Counted from the stretch's first letter, positions 7,951-15,830 are shown. The stretch is 18,928 nucleotides of DNA from Bacillota bacterium (GCA_023458835.1 JAEWWY010000571.1:1-18928), one strand, 5' to 3'. Numbers and translations are program-made. Notes: generated by a model from the sequence alone, not told the origin.

Positions 7951-10323
7951 ATGATGGCCAAGCGGCAAAAAGGCCGGAAAAAAGGAGAGCGCATAAACTT
8001 GACCTGGGTTTTGGCAGCGGTCAGGACCAATCGGGCCAAATGCGTTTTTGTGGCCATCTTGGGCACGGCTGCCTTGGCAATTTTGTTCGGAACTGCCATC
8101 GCGCCGGAACGCTATAACCTGAAGGTAGGGTCCATTGCCTTTCAAACGATCACCGCATCCAAGGATGTGGTGGACGAGGCTACGACCGCACGCCGCAGGG
8201 AGGAAGCCGCCAAGCAGGTGGAACCATCCTACCACCCCAAGGACGGCGTCACGGATACGGTGATGAACGATCTGAGGAGCGTGTTCGAAGAATTGCGCCG
8301 GGTGCAGCAATACGGCCAGACGCTTCTTTCCGATACGTCCAAGCCGGAGGAGGGCGCCGCCTTCACCGCCCGCCGCTATACCCAGGGAGAACTGGACTAT
8401 GCCAGGGACATGCTGACCAGCATTACCTTGGCGGATTATCAGATCGCCACGCTTTTGCAGACACCCGCGGCCAAGCTGGACGAGGCGTACAACGACGTTT
8501 CCGCCGCCGTGCGCAATACAATGAATACCACTGTCCGCGAGGGGCAGGTCAACGAATCCATCGCGAACATTCTGCAGATCGTAGGCTATAAAGCGGATAC
8601 CAGCCTTTTGCAAAACGTGATTTCCCCCGCGCTGCGCAGGGTCATACAGCCCAACATGGTCATTGACGAGGAAGCCACCGCCGCCGCCCAGGAAAATGCC
8701 CGCAGGGCCGTGGAACCGGTGATGTACAACCAGGGTCAAAATATTGTGGTGGCTGGGGAGCGGGTGAACGCCAACCAGTTGGAGATGCTGCGCGCCCTGG
8801 GGCTTTTGGACGACAACAGCGTCGATGTGCCCATGTATCTTGGTGCCGCGCTCTTGATTGCGGCCATCATGCTACTGACGCTGATCCTGCTGGTGCTGAT
8901 GAACGGTTCCCTGATGCAGGATGTCCGGAAGATGGTGGTGTTCATGCTGATCATGAACCTTACGCTGGCGGTTTGCATCGTGTTTGTAAAGGTTATGCGG
9001 GTGAGTGTCTACCTGTCGCCTGTGATCCTGGGCGCCTTGCTGTCCACGGGGCTTCTGGGCCCCTTGGCCGGCGTAGCCGGGAACCTGGCGTTGTCGGTGA
9101 TCGTCAGCGCCTTGTCAGCGGGCGGCAACAACGAATATGGCGCCGTCATGATCCATATGCTGCTTAGCAACGTGGTAGGCGGTACCGTGGCGGTGATGGC
9201 GCTCAGAGGCAAATCCCACAGGGCGCAGGCGCTGTTATGCGGCATCTATGCGGCGCTGTCCAGCCTGGTGGTCATGACGGCGGTCGGCCTGATGACCAAC
9301 AACGATTCACAGGCTGTTTTCACAAACGCGCTGTGGAGCATGGGCGGCGCGGTGATCGCCGCGCTTTTGTGCATGGGCTTTCAGCCGCTTCTGGAGATCG
9401 TATTCAACCTGGCCACCCCCAGCAAGCTGATGGAGCTGGCCAATCCGAACCAGCCGCTTTTGCGCAGGCTGCTGATAGAGGCGCCGGGCACTTACCATCA
9501 TTCCATCATCGTGGCCAACCTGTCGGAAGCCGCGGCGGAGGCCATCGGGGCCAATCCCCTCCTGGCCCGTGTCGGCTCCTATTTCCATGACGTGGGCAAG
9601 CTCAAGCGCCCCCTGTATTTCAAGGAAAACCAAATGGGGGACAACCCCCATGACCATACGGACCCTTATGTTTCCTCCGCCATCGTCACTGCCCATGCCA
9701 GGGATGGGCTTCAAATGGCGAAGAAATACCGCCTGCCCCTGGAGATTGAAAAGATCATCATGGAACATCACGGCGATACGCCGGTGATGTACTTCTACCA
9801 CAAGGCGCTCCAGCAGGCGGGCGGCAATCCGGTAGATATTCAGGATTTCCGCTATGACGGCACCCGCCCCACCATGAAGGAGAGCGCCATCGTGATGCTG
9901 GCCGATACCATTGAGGCCGCCGTGCGTTCCATGCCCGATCCCACGCCCCAGCGCATTGAGGAATTTATTGAGCAGTTGGTGCGGGGCAAGCTGGAGGATG
10001 GGCAGTTGAGCGATTCGCCGCTGACGCTGCGGGACATCGACAAGATCTGCGCGGCCTTCACCACCGTGCTGATCGGCGTGTTCCACGAGCGCATCGAATA
10101 CCCGGCTGTGGAAATCCAAAAAAAGGAGCCGCCCGAGCCTGCCCGCCTGACGGAGCCGGAGCCTGTGCCCGTGCCGCCTGCGGAAATGGAAGCAGCGCCT
10201 GCAGAAAAGGAACCGGAGCCGGAACCTGCACCTGAAAGCGGGGAAAGCGCCGCGCCGCCTGCGCAGGAGGGCGGAGAGGAAGCGGAGGAAGCGGCAGTGG
10301 AAAAGGAAGGCTTGGAGGAATAG
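7951..10323 (+). CDS. pgpH: Membrane HD phosphohydrolase PgpH/YqfF (c-di-AMP phosphodiesterase)
   Basis: A 790-residue protein that hydrolyses the second messenger c-di-AMP. Order: one N-terminal helix (about 29-48), an extracytoplasmic 7TMR-HDED domain (about 55-285), seven membrane helices (about 295-480), then a cytoplasmic HD domain. Metal-binding residues are visible: TYHHS (His516, His517), YFHDVGK (His546-Asp547) and a later EHHGD. The protein ends in an unusual 70-residue tail (about 721-790) dominated by Glu, Pro and Ala. AAGGAG inside the end of phoH lies 9 bases before the ATG, and only 3 bases separate the two genes, so they are translationally linked. Family identity is firm. The tail has no assigned role. 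Confidence 0.93.
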   Translation: MMAKRQKGRKKGERINLTWVLAAVRTNRAKCVFVAILGTAALAILFGTAIAPERYNLKVGSIAFQTITASKDVVDEATTARRREEAAKQVEPSYHPKDGVTDTVMNDLRSVFEELRRVQQYGQTLLSDTSKPEEGAAFTARRYTQGELDYARDMLTSITLADYQIATLLQTPAAKLDEAYNDVSAAVRNTMNTTVREGQVNESIANILQIVGYKADTSLLQNVISPALRRVIQPNMVIDEEATAAAQENARRAVEPVMYNQGQNIVVAGERVNANQLEMLRALGLLDDNSVDVPMYLGAALLIAAIMLLTLILLVLMNGSLMQDVRKMVVFMLIMNLTLAVCIVFVKVMRVSVYLSPVILGALLSTGLLGPLAGVAGNLALSVIVSALSAGGNNEYGAVMIHMLLSNVVGGTVAVMALRGKSHRAQALLCGIYAALSSLVVMTAVGLMTNNDSQAVFTNALWSMGGAVIAALLCMGFQPLLEIVFNLATPSKLMELANPNQPLLRRLLIEAPGTYHHSIIVANLSEAAAEAIGANPLLARVGSYFHDVGKLKRPLYFKENQMGDNPHDHTDPYVSSAIVTAHARDGLQMAKKYRLPLEIEKIIMEHHGDTPVMYFYHKALQQAGGNPVDIQDFRYDGTRPTMKESAIVMLADTIEAAVRSMPDPTPQRIEEFIEQLVRGKLEDGQLSDSPLTLRDIDKICAAFTTVLIGVFHERIEYPAVEIQKKEPPEPARLTEPEPVPVPPAEMEAAPAEKEPEPEPAPESGESAAPPAQEGGEEAEEAAVEKEGLEE

Positions 10324-10325
10324 GC

Positions 10326-11231
10326 TTGACTCTGTATTGGACGGTACACGCTTCCCATATGCCCCGCCACTTGCCAAGCCTCATGCAGATTGCGGCGGAC
10401 TGTGCTGTGGCGGCGGAGGGCGTAACGCTTCCTTGCGGCATCGGCGTACGGATGACGGACGACCATGAGATCCGGGAAATCAACCGGGAGATGAGAAACA
10501 CCGATGCGGCAACGGATGTTTTGTCCTTCCCAACGGTGAATTACAGGCAGGGCAAAACGGCCGGACAATCCGGGCATCGTTTGAAAAAGGAATATGACAG
10601 TGAGCTGAACGTGTGCTTCCTGGGAGATGTGATCCTTTCCGTGGATCACATAAAGGTCCAGGCGGCGGAATATGGCCACAGCGAAGAACGGGAAGCGGCA
10701 TATTTGCTGGTACATGGCATATGCCACCTGATGGGATATGACCATAACACAACGGAAGAGCAGGCGGCGATGCGCGCCATGGAGGAGAAGGCTTTGAGCA
10801 TGATGAACATGGGACGGGAAGAAAAAACGGGCCCGGTAACCGATGAAGCGCTGCTTGCCCTGGCCCGGGAGGCCATGGAGCACGCCTATGTGCCCTATTC
10901 CAAATTTCAGGTAGGCGCATGCGTGCTCTGTGCCGACGGGCGCGTGTTTACAGGATGCAACGTGGAGAATGCTTCCTTTGGCCTGACCAATTGCGCGGAG
11001 CGGACGGCCATTTTCAAGGCGGTGAGCGAGGGGGCCAAGGAGTTTACCGCCATCGCTATCGCCGCCCGCGGCGCGGCGCCATGGCCCTGCGGCGGCTGCC
11101 GGCAGGTGCTCAGCGAGTTCGCACCCGACATCCGGGTGTTGGTGACCTGGGATGATAATCAAGTGAGCGGCGCGAAGCTTTCCGACTTATTGCCCCACAG
11201 CTTCGGGCCCAAGGACTTGCCCAGAGTGTAA
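10326..11231 (+). CDS. Fusion of rRNA-maturation endonuclease YbeY and cytidine deaminase Cdd
   Basis: A single 301-residue frame. Residues 1 to about 158 are YbeY, the metal-dependent RNase acting in 16S rRNA 3'-end maturation and ribosome quality control. TDVLSFP and the zinc motif HGICHLMGYDH (130-140, with His130, His134, His140) are intact. After a short linker, residues of about 170-301 are a complete cytidine deaminase, which converts cytidine to uridine: the NCAERTA motif (Cys223, catalytic Glu225) and PCGGCRQ (Cys255, Cys258) are intact. The start is TTG with GGAGGAA 5 bases upstream. Bacillus has ybeY-dgkA-cdd-era as separate genes, and dgkA is absent here. An internal start near Met156-Met160 could also yield free Cdd. 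Confidence 0.9.
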   Translation: MTLYWTVHASHMPRHLPSLMQIAADCAVAAEGVTLPCGIGVRMTDDHEIREINREMRNTDAATDVLSFPTVNYRQGKTAGQSGHRLKKEYDSELNVCFLGDVILSVDHIKVQAAEYGHSEEREAAYLLVHGICHLMGYDHNTTEEQAAMRAMEEKALSMMNMGREEKTGPVTDEALLALAREAMEHAYVPYSKFQVGACVLCADGRVFTGCNVENASFGLTNCAERTAIFKAVSEGAKEFTAIAIAARGAAPWPCGGCRQVLSEFAPDIRVLVTWDDNQVSGAKLSDLLPHSFGPKDLPRV

Positions 11232-11253
11232 CAGGTAAGGAGACAGCGGTTTC

Positions 11254-12144
11254 ATGGAGAACAAGAAAAGCTTCCATTCCGGTTTTGTAGCCATCATCGG
11301 GCGGCCCAATGTGGGAAAATCCACCCTTATGAACGCTTTTGTGGGAGAAAAGGTGGCCATCGTATCCAGCCGCCCCCAAACCACCCGCAACCGTATCATG
11401 GGTGTGATGACCCAGGAGGATTGGCAAATCGTTTTTCTGGATACTCCCGGCCTTCACACCCCCAGGACGAGGCTGGGAGAGTATATGGTACGGTCGGCCA
11501 AGGATGCCATGGAAGGCATGGATGTGCTGCTGGTTCTGGTAGACGCGACGGCGGTAGGCCCAAAGGACAGAGAGGTAGTCGCTTCCCTGCGGGATAAAAA
11601 GGTGCCCAAGGTGCTGGCGCTCAACAAGATCGACCTGATCCCCAAGGAAAACCTGCTGGCGCTGATGGCTTCCTTTTCCGAAGCAGGGTATGACGCCATC
11701 GTGCCCATCAGTGCGAAGAAAGAAGACGGGCTTAACGAGCTGAAAAAGCTGCTGGTAGGCTATCTGCCGGAAGGCCCCAGATATTTCCCCGACGATATGA
11801 TGACCGACCAGCCGGAGCGGCTGATCTGCGGCGAGCTGATCCGGGAAAAGGCTCTGCTGCACCTGAAAGAGGAAGTGCCTCACGGCGTCGGCGTGGAAAT
11901 GATGGCCATGAACAAGCTCAACGACAGCTTTATGGAGATCCATGCCACCATTTATTGCGAGAGGGACGCCCATAAGGGCATCATCATCGGCAAGCATGGC
12001 TCCATGCTGCAGCGTATCGGCCAGGAAGCCCGCATGGATATTGAAAAGCTGCTGGGGATGCATGTGAACCTGAAGCTGTGGGTGAAGGTAAGGCCGGACT
12101 GGCGCAACCGGATGGACGACCTGCGCACGCTGGGCTATGAGTAG
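11254..12144 (+). CDS. era: GTPase Era
   Basis: A 296-residue GTPase that binds the 3' end of 16S rRNA and assists 30S assembly. GTPase motifs are in order: GRPNVGKST (16-24), the switch-region TTR, DTPGL (63-67), NKID (124-127) and a SAK motif near 152. The C-terminal KH domain carries GIIIGKHG (242-249). AAGGAGA precedes the ATG by 10 bases, and the gap after ybeY-cdd is 22 bases, so it belongs to the same transcript. YbeY and Era act on the same end of 16S rRNA, which fits their linkage. recO, often next in Firmicutes, does not follow. A terminator does. Confidence 0.97.
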   Translation: MENKKSFHSGFVAIIGRPNVGKSTLMNAFVGEKVAIVSSRPQTTRNRIMGVMTQEDWQIVFLDTPGLHTPRTRLGEYMVRSAKDAMEGMDVLLVLVDATAVGPKDREVVASLRDKKVPKVLALNKIDLIPKENLLALMASFSEAGYDAIVPISAKKEDGLNELKKLLVGYLPEGPRYFPDDMMTDQPERLICGELIREKALLHLKEEVPHGVGVEMMAMNKLNDSFMEIHATIYCERDAHKGIIIGKHGSMLQRIGQEARMDIEKLLGMHVNLKLWVKVRPDWRNRMDDLRTLGYE

Positions 12145-12158
12145 GAGGATGCTTGCGC

Positions 12159-12194
12159 AAGCGGGGAAAGAGGCAGCTCTTTCTCCGCTTTTTT
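12159..12194 (+). terminator. Rho-independent terminator after era
   Basis: A 14-bp stem with one G-U pair (12159-12172 with 12177-12190), loop GCAG, running into a T tract to 12194. A separate 12-base palindrome (GCTTGCGCAAGC, 12151-12162) overlaps its left arm by four bases. It ends the yqfC-to-era unit. Confidence 0.9.
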
Positions 12195-12267
12195 GTCAAA
12201 ATGTATACGCTGGGGCGGAATGATCTATGGGCAGGCAGGAACGGAATGTAAAATCGCTTCCCTGACG

Positions 12268-12296
12268 TTTTCCTTCCGGTTGCCTTGTGTTATAAT
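12268..12296 (+). promoter_or_regulatory. Extended -10 promoter of the DUF3048 gene
   Basis: TATAAT (12291-12296) is preceded by TGT, an extended -10 element. The -35 position 17 bases upstream (TTTTCC) is poor, as is usual with extended -10 promoters. The rest of the 224-base gap holds the era terminator and nothing else I recognise. Confidence 0.6.
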
Positions 12297-12368
12297 ACAA
12301 AAAGTAACGGAGTTGGAAAAAGCTGAGTTGTGCATGCGTTGACCGGTGCCGCAGAAAGGACCTTGATC

Positions 12369-13463
12369 ATGAAAAAGATTGTTTGCTTTATCGCTGTAAC
12401 AGTTTTCATCCTTTCCATGGTTCAGATTGTATATGCGCAAGGCGCGCCGACAACCATTCAGAACGAAAAGAAACGAAGCATTGAGGTCAAGGGATTGGGC
12501 CAGGATGGGAACTTCCCGGCAAATCCCGAAATTGCCGGCCAAAGCCCCGTTACCGGTTTGCCATGGTCCGGAAAGTACCTGCCTATGCTGGTACAGATTG
12601 ATAATACTTCCGGCGGCGTCGGGAACCTGGCGCAATGGGGTGTGGATCAGGCAGACATTATCTATGAAACACCATTGCATCAATACGGGCATACGGGCCT
12701 CACATTTTTGTTCAGCGACATAATTCCGGAAAGCGCCGGCCCAATCCGCTCCGCCCGTATTACGCAGGCAGAACTCAGGGAAGAGTGGGATGGAGGATTT
12801 ATCTTCTATGGCGGTCAGGAAAACGAAGGAACCAGCATCATTGATCTGTTCAAAAAAACAGGGGCTAACCAAAAGGGCGTGCTCTTCAGCGGTATCGTCG
12901 GCACCAACAAGCCTTGGAAGAAGTATTATACGCGCGTCGCCAAACTGCAACGCCCTCATGATGTGAATGCTGATGTAAAGGCCATGCAGGCATTGATCCC
13001 CGCTGATTTTCAGGCGCCCTCCAGGCCCTTTTTGTTCACGGATGAACTTCCAAGCGCCGGGGAGCATGCGACGAATATCTCCATCAAGCAGCGGAAGGTT
13101 GATTATTCGTCTTCCTTTGCCTATGATTCCGGTAAAAATGCGTACCTGCGCAGCGTGGACGGCAAGCCGTATGTTGATAGGAATACGCAGGAGCAGCCAT
13201 CCTTTGCAAATCTCATTATTCAGCGCACGGCGCTGACCTTTTACCACAATGACGGCGCCCGGCCTGTGACGGTCAATATAGGGTCGGGGAACGCAGATGT
13301 TTTCATGGGCGGACGGTACATACCGGGCTATTGGATGCGTACCGGTATGGATCAGCGTACCGTTTTCTTTGACCAGGACGGCAACGAACTGAAATTGCAG
13401 CGTGGCAAGACTTTCATCAGCATCGTGGATGACAGCATTCCCGTATCATACACTGGTGACTGA
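12369..13463 (+). CDS. Secreted DUF3048 domain protein (YerB-like)
   Basis: A 364-residue exported protein of unknown function. The signal peptide (1 to about 23) ends VYA-QG, a type-I signal peptidase site with no lipobox cysteine, unlike the lipoprotein YerB of Bacillus. The DUF3048 N-terminal domain starts near residue 60 (SPVTGLPWSG) and contains VDQADIIYETP and SAGPIRSARI. The C-terminal domain has VFMGGRYIPGYWMRTG and LQRGKTFISIVDD. ATG 12369 is chosen because AAAGGA lies 8 bases upstream. It stands alone between a promoter and a terminator, and by eye it is less GC-rich than the neighbouring genes. The domain call is firm, but no biochemical role is known to me. Confidence 0.85.
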   Translation: MKKIVCFIAVTVFILSMVQIVYAQGAPTTIQNEKKRSIEVKGLGQDGNFPANPEIAGQSPVTGLPWSGKYLPMLVQIDNTSGGVGNLAQWGVDQADIIYETPLHQYGHTGLTFLFSDIIPESAGPIRSARITQAELREEWDGGFIFYGGQENEGTSIIDLFKKTGANQKGVLFSGIVGTNKPWKKYYTRVAKLQRPHDVNADVKAMQALIPADFQAPSRPFLFTDELPSAGEHATNISIKQRKVDYSSSFAYDSGKNAYLRSVDGKPYVDRNTQEQPSFANLIIQRTALTFYHNDGARPVTVNIGSGNADVFMGGRYIPGYWMRTGMDQRTVFFDQDGNELKLQRGKTFISIVDDSIPVSYTGD

Positions 13464-13542
13464 CAGCCTTGCTGCCGGGTTTGCCTGAAGACAAACTGGG
13501 CATTTGCAAAATAAGCATGCCCAAATCTTGCGTTACCCCCTC

Positions 13543-13580
13543 GGGGTCCCGCCGGTTCGCACTGCGGCGGCCCCTTTTTT
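13543..13580 (+). terminator. Rho-independent terminator of the DUF3048 gene
   Basis: GGGG plus CCGCCG on the left pairs with CGGCGGCCCC on the right, with a 2-base bulge and a 10-base loop, then six T (13575-13580). Confidence 0.85.
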
Positions 13581-13588
13581 GCGTCAAA

Positions 13589-13633
13589 AAACCCGAACAA
13601 TCGATTGAAAAAACGTTGGCAATATTCGCCTTC
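13589..13633 (+). promoter_or_regulatory. PurBox-like operator pair upstream of purR
   Basis: AAACCCGAACAAT (13589-13601) matches the Bacillus PurBox consensus AWWWCCGAACWWT at 12 of 13 positions. A weaker inverted box with central TTCG (13621-13633, 9 of 13 by my count) lies 19 bases downstream and overlaps the promoter. Two inverted PurBoxes near the promoter are the known PurR operator layout, and PurR represses its own operon in Bacillus. The usual spacing is slightly shorter than here. Confidence 0.6.
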
Positions 13634-13645
13634 GTGTGATATAAT
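13616..13645 (+). promoter_or_regulatory. Sigma-A-type promoter of the purR operon
   Basis: TTGGCA (13616-13621) and TATAAT (13640-13645) with an 18-base spacer. The second half of the PurBox-like pair lies between and over these elements, so bound repressor would block RNA polymerase. Confidence 0.75.
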
Positions 13646-13686
13646 CGTAAAAGTGCTTGAAACTGAGGCGCGGGAGTGTTGTGCCT

Positions 13687-14508
13687 ATGGATCGGATACG
13701 AAGGAACGAGCGGATGGCGGCCATGATGAAGATTTTATCCGCTTCGCCCAATAAAATTTTCACGCTTTCCCATTTTTGCGATTTGTTCGGGGCAGCCAAA
13801 TCCACCATGAGCGAGGACATCGATATCCTCCGTTCAGTGGCCAAGGAATTTGGCCTGGGGGAATTGGATACCGTAACCGGAGCGGCAGGGGGCGTGCGCT
13901 ACCGTCCTATCATGGACAAGGAGCAAGCACTAGGCTGCATTCAGGAGCTTTGTACGCGGCTGAGCTGCAAGGAGCGGGTGCTGCCCGGCGGTTTTCTGTA
14001 TTTTTCCGATATCCTTTCCATGCCGGATGTGGTGGGGCAGATGGGCAGGATTCTGGCCGGCAGGTTTTATGAGGAAGCGCCTGATTTTGTTCTGACCATG
14101 GAGACCAAGGGCATCCCTGTGGCGCTGATGACGGCCGAGGCGCTGGGTGTGCCGCTGGTGATCGCCAGGCGTTCCAGCAAGGTGTACGAGGGCTCCGCCG
14201 TGAACATCAATTACGTGTCCGGCTCCTCCGGCAGGATCGAAACCATGTCCTTATCCCGCCGTGCGGTGAAGGAAAACCAGCGGGCGCTGATCGTGGATGA
14301 CTTTTTGAAGGGCGGCGGCACCGCCAAGGGTATGGTGGATTTGATGTATGAGTTTTCCGTTACGGTGGTGGGCATGGCGTTTGTGATGGCTACCGCCAAT
14401 CCTCAGAAAAAGCGTATCAGCGGAGAGCGCTCCCTGATGATCCTGGAGGAGATGGCGGACGAGGAAATTGTGGCTAAGGTACGCCCCGCCGATTGGCTGT
14501 ATGAATAG
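13687..14508 (+). CDS. purR: Purine operon repressor PurR
   Basis: A 273-residue Gram-positive PurR: an N-terminal winged-helix DNA-binding domain (about 1-73, including SHFCDLFGAAKSTMSEDI) joined to a phosphoribosyltransferase-like domain that senses PRPP. The PRPP motif VDDFLKGGGT (203-212) is intact, as are ATKGIP-like (METKGIPVAL) and NYVSGSSGRI blocks. ATG 13687 aligns best with the Bacillus N-terminus. GTG 13681 and TTG 13657 are in frame, and the nearby GGGAG suits 13681 or 13687. It leads an operon with glmU, pth and mfd, and a PurBox lies upstream, so autoregulation is likely. Confidence 0.95.
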   Translation: MDRIRRNERMAAMMKILSASPNKIFTLSHFCDLFGAAKSTMSEDIDILRSVAKEFGLGELDTVTGAAGGVRYRPIMDKEQALGCIQELCTRLSCKERVLPGGFLYFSDILSMPDVVGQMGRILAGRFYEEAPDFVLTMETKGIPVALMTAEALGVPLVIARRSSKVYEGSAVNINYVSGSSGRIETMSLSRRAVKENQRALIVDDFLKGGGTAKGMVDLMYEFSVTVVGMAFVMATANPQKKRISGERSLMILEEMADEEIVAKVRPADWLYE

Positions 14509-14549
14509 CTTTTCCCGTATTGCGTAGGATAAAAATGAGGTGAGTTTGC

Positions 14550-15806
14550 ATGTCAAACATTTTGCCGCTTTTACTTTTGCCGGATGTGGCAGAAGGGGAA
14601 CCGGAAAGCGCAAGGCCTATTGCCACCCATCCCCTTTTGGGGAAACCCGTATTCTTTCATGCCATGAAAACGCTGGAAGCGGTGTCCGCTACCTGCCTGA
14701 TGGTGCCGGAGCATGGCGACGCCAAGGCGCTCAAGGGCATCTATGCCTGCGAAAGGGAATTTGCGGTTGGGTTCGCGGCGGCCGCATCCGCTGCATCCCG
14801 GGGCAAGGTGCTGGTGGTGCGGGGCGACATGCCCTGCCTGCAGCCGGAGACGCTGCAGTTTTTGCTGGCGGCGGTAGAGGGGGATGTGAAGGCATCCTTC
14901 CTGCAATGGCAGGGGGAGGATCTGGAACAGGAACCGGGCCTCAGGCTTGGCGGCACCGCCTACTGCTTTGATGCCCAGACGCTTCAAAAGGTGCTCTCAG
15001 ATTGGGAGGAATCGGAATGCACGCCGCTTTACGCGCTGACCGCCATTTCGGAGCAGGGCGTAAAGGTTGAGCCTGTGGCCGCCGATGGGGAGGAACTGAT
15101 CTCCGTGCGCACGCGGCTGGATTTTGCCAATGCCTTTGCCTGCCTGCAGGAGAGGATCAGCCATTGGCATATGTCCCAGGGGGTTACGCTGCTGGCGCCC
15201 GGCGCCACATACATCGACGCCGATGTGGTGATTGGCCCGGATACGGTGATCTATCCCGGCTGCCACCTGCAGCAGGGCAGCAAAATCGGTGCCAGATGTA
15301 CGCTCCTGCCCAACTGCCGTTTAAATGGCGCCGTGCTCATGGATGATGTGACGGTGGAAAGCAGCGTGCTCCTTCACTGCCAGGTAGGCGCCGGAACGAC
15401 GGTAGGTCCGTTCGCATATCTGCGGCCCGACAGCGTCATCGGCGAAAAGTGCCGCATCGGTGATTTTGTGGAGGTCAAGAACAGCAACATCGGCAACGGC
15501 ACCAAGATATCGCATCTGACGTACGTGGGCGATGCGGACCTGGGCAAGAATATCAACCTGGGCTGCGGCGTGGTGTTCACCAACTACGACGGCAAGCACA
15601 AGCACCGTACAACCATAGAGGACGATGCCTTTATCGGCTGCAATGTGAACCTGGTGCCTCCCGTCAGCGTTGGCAAGGAAGCCTATGTGGCTGCCGGCTC
15701 CACCGTTACCGAGGATGTGCCGGAAGGGGCGCTGTACGTGGCCCGCGCCAGGGGGGCCGTCAAAGAAGGATGGGTACAGAAACGCAAGGAATCCGGAAAG
15801 CTTTAA
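14550..15806 (+). CDS. glmU: GlmU-type protein: active-looking acetyltransferase, degenerate uridylyltransferase domain
   Basis: A 418-residue GlmU, about 40 shorter than usual. The normal protein acetylates glucosamine-1-phosphate and then adds UMP, making UDP-GlcNAc. The C-terminal left-handed beta-helix (from about 211) keeps Arg292, Lys310, His322, Tyr325, Asn336, Asn345-Tyr346 and Lys351, each exactly 41 below its E. coli counterpart (333, 351, 363, 366, 377, 386-387, 392). The N-terminal domain begins LPLLLLPDVAEGEPESARP, where LAAGxGTRM should be. It lacks the Q-x-G-T-A-H-A block and GYGRI, and reads VRTRL where E. coli has VNNRL (Mg ligand). Only GDMP (92-95) remains. SD GAGGTGA is 7 bases before the ATG. 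Acetylation is likely retained and uridylylation likely lost. Confidence 0.88.
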   Translation: MSNILPLLLLPDVAEGEPESARPIATHPLLGKPVFFHAMKTLEAVSATCLMVPEHGDAKALKGIYACEREFAVGFAAAASAASRGKVLVVRGDMPCLQPETLQFLLAAVEGDVKASFLQWQGEDLEQEPGLRLGGTAYCFDAQTLQKVLSDWEESECTPLYALTAISEQGVKVEPVAADGEELISVRTRLDFANAFACLQERISHWHMSQGVTLLAPGATYIDADVVIGPDTVIYPGCHLQQGSKIGARCTLLPNCRLNGAVLMDDVTVESSVLLHCQVGAGTTVGPFAYLRPDSVIGEKCRIGDFVEVKNSNIGNGTKISHLTYVGDADLGKNINLGCGVVFTNYDGKHKHRTTIEDDAFIGCNVNLVPPVSVGKEAYVAAGSTVTEDVPEGALYVARARGAVKEGWVQKRKESGKL

Positions 15807-15830
15807 TCAAACGGAAGAAAGCCGCACACA

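Noticed and set aside
7108..8739. A 543-codon open frame on the minus strand
   Set aside because: It is antisense to phoH and pgpH, whose plus-strand products are clear family members. The minus frame is low-complexity, His/Gly-rich and without a recognisable domain, as expected in GC-rich shadow frames.
9852..11162. A 436-codon minus-strand open frame across pgpH and ybeY-cdd
   Set aside because: It crosses two well-supported plus-strand genes and part of it mirrors the Glu/Pro-rich tail as a serine-rich shadow.
12151..12162. Perfect 12-base palindrome GCTTGCGCAAGC after era
   Set aside because: It overlaps the terminator stem and could compete with it, but it is short and I see no regulator site or leader peptide to support an attenuation switch.
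12145..12368. Possible riboswitch or T-box leader before the DUF3048 gene
   Set aside because: Beyond the era terminator and the promoter, the leader after the -10 box is only about 70 bases and shows no T-box motif or recognisable aptamer.
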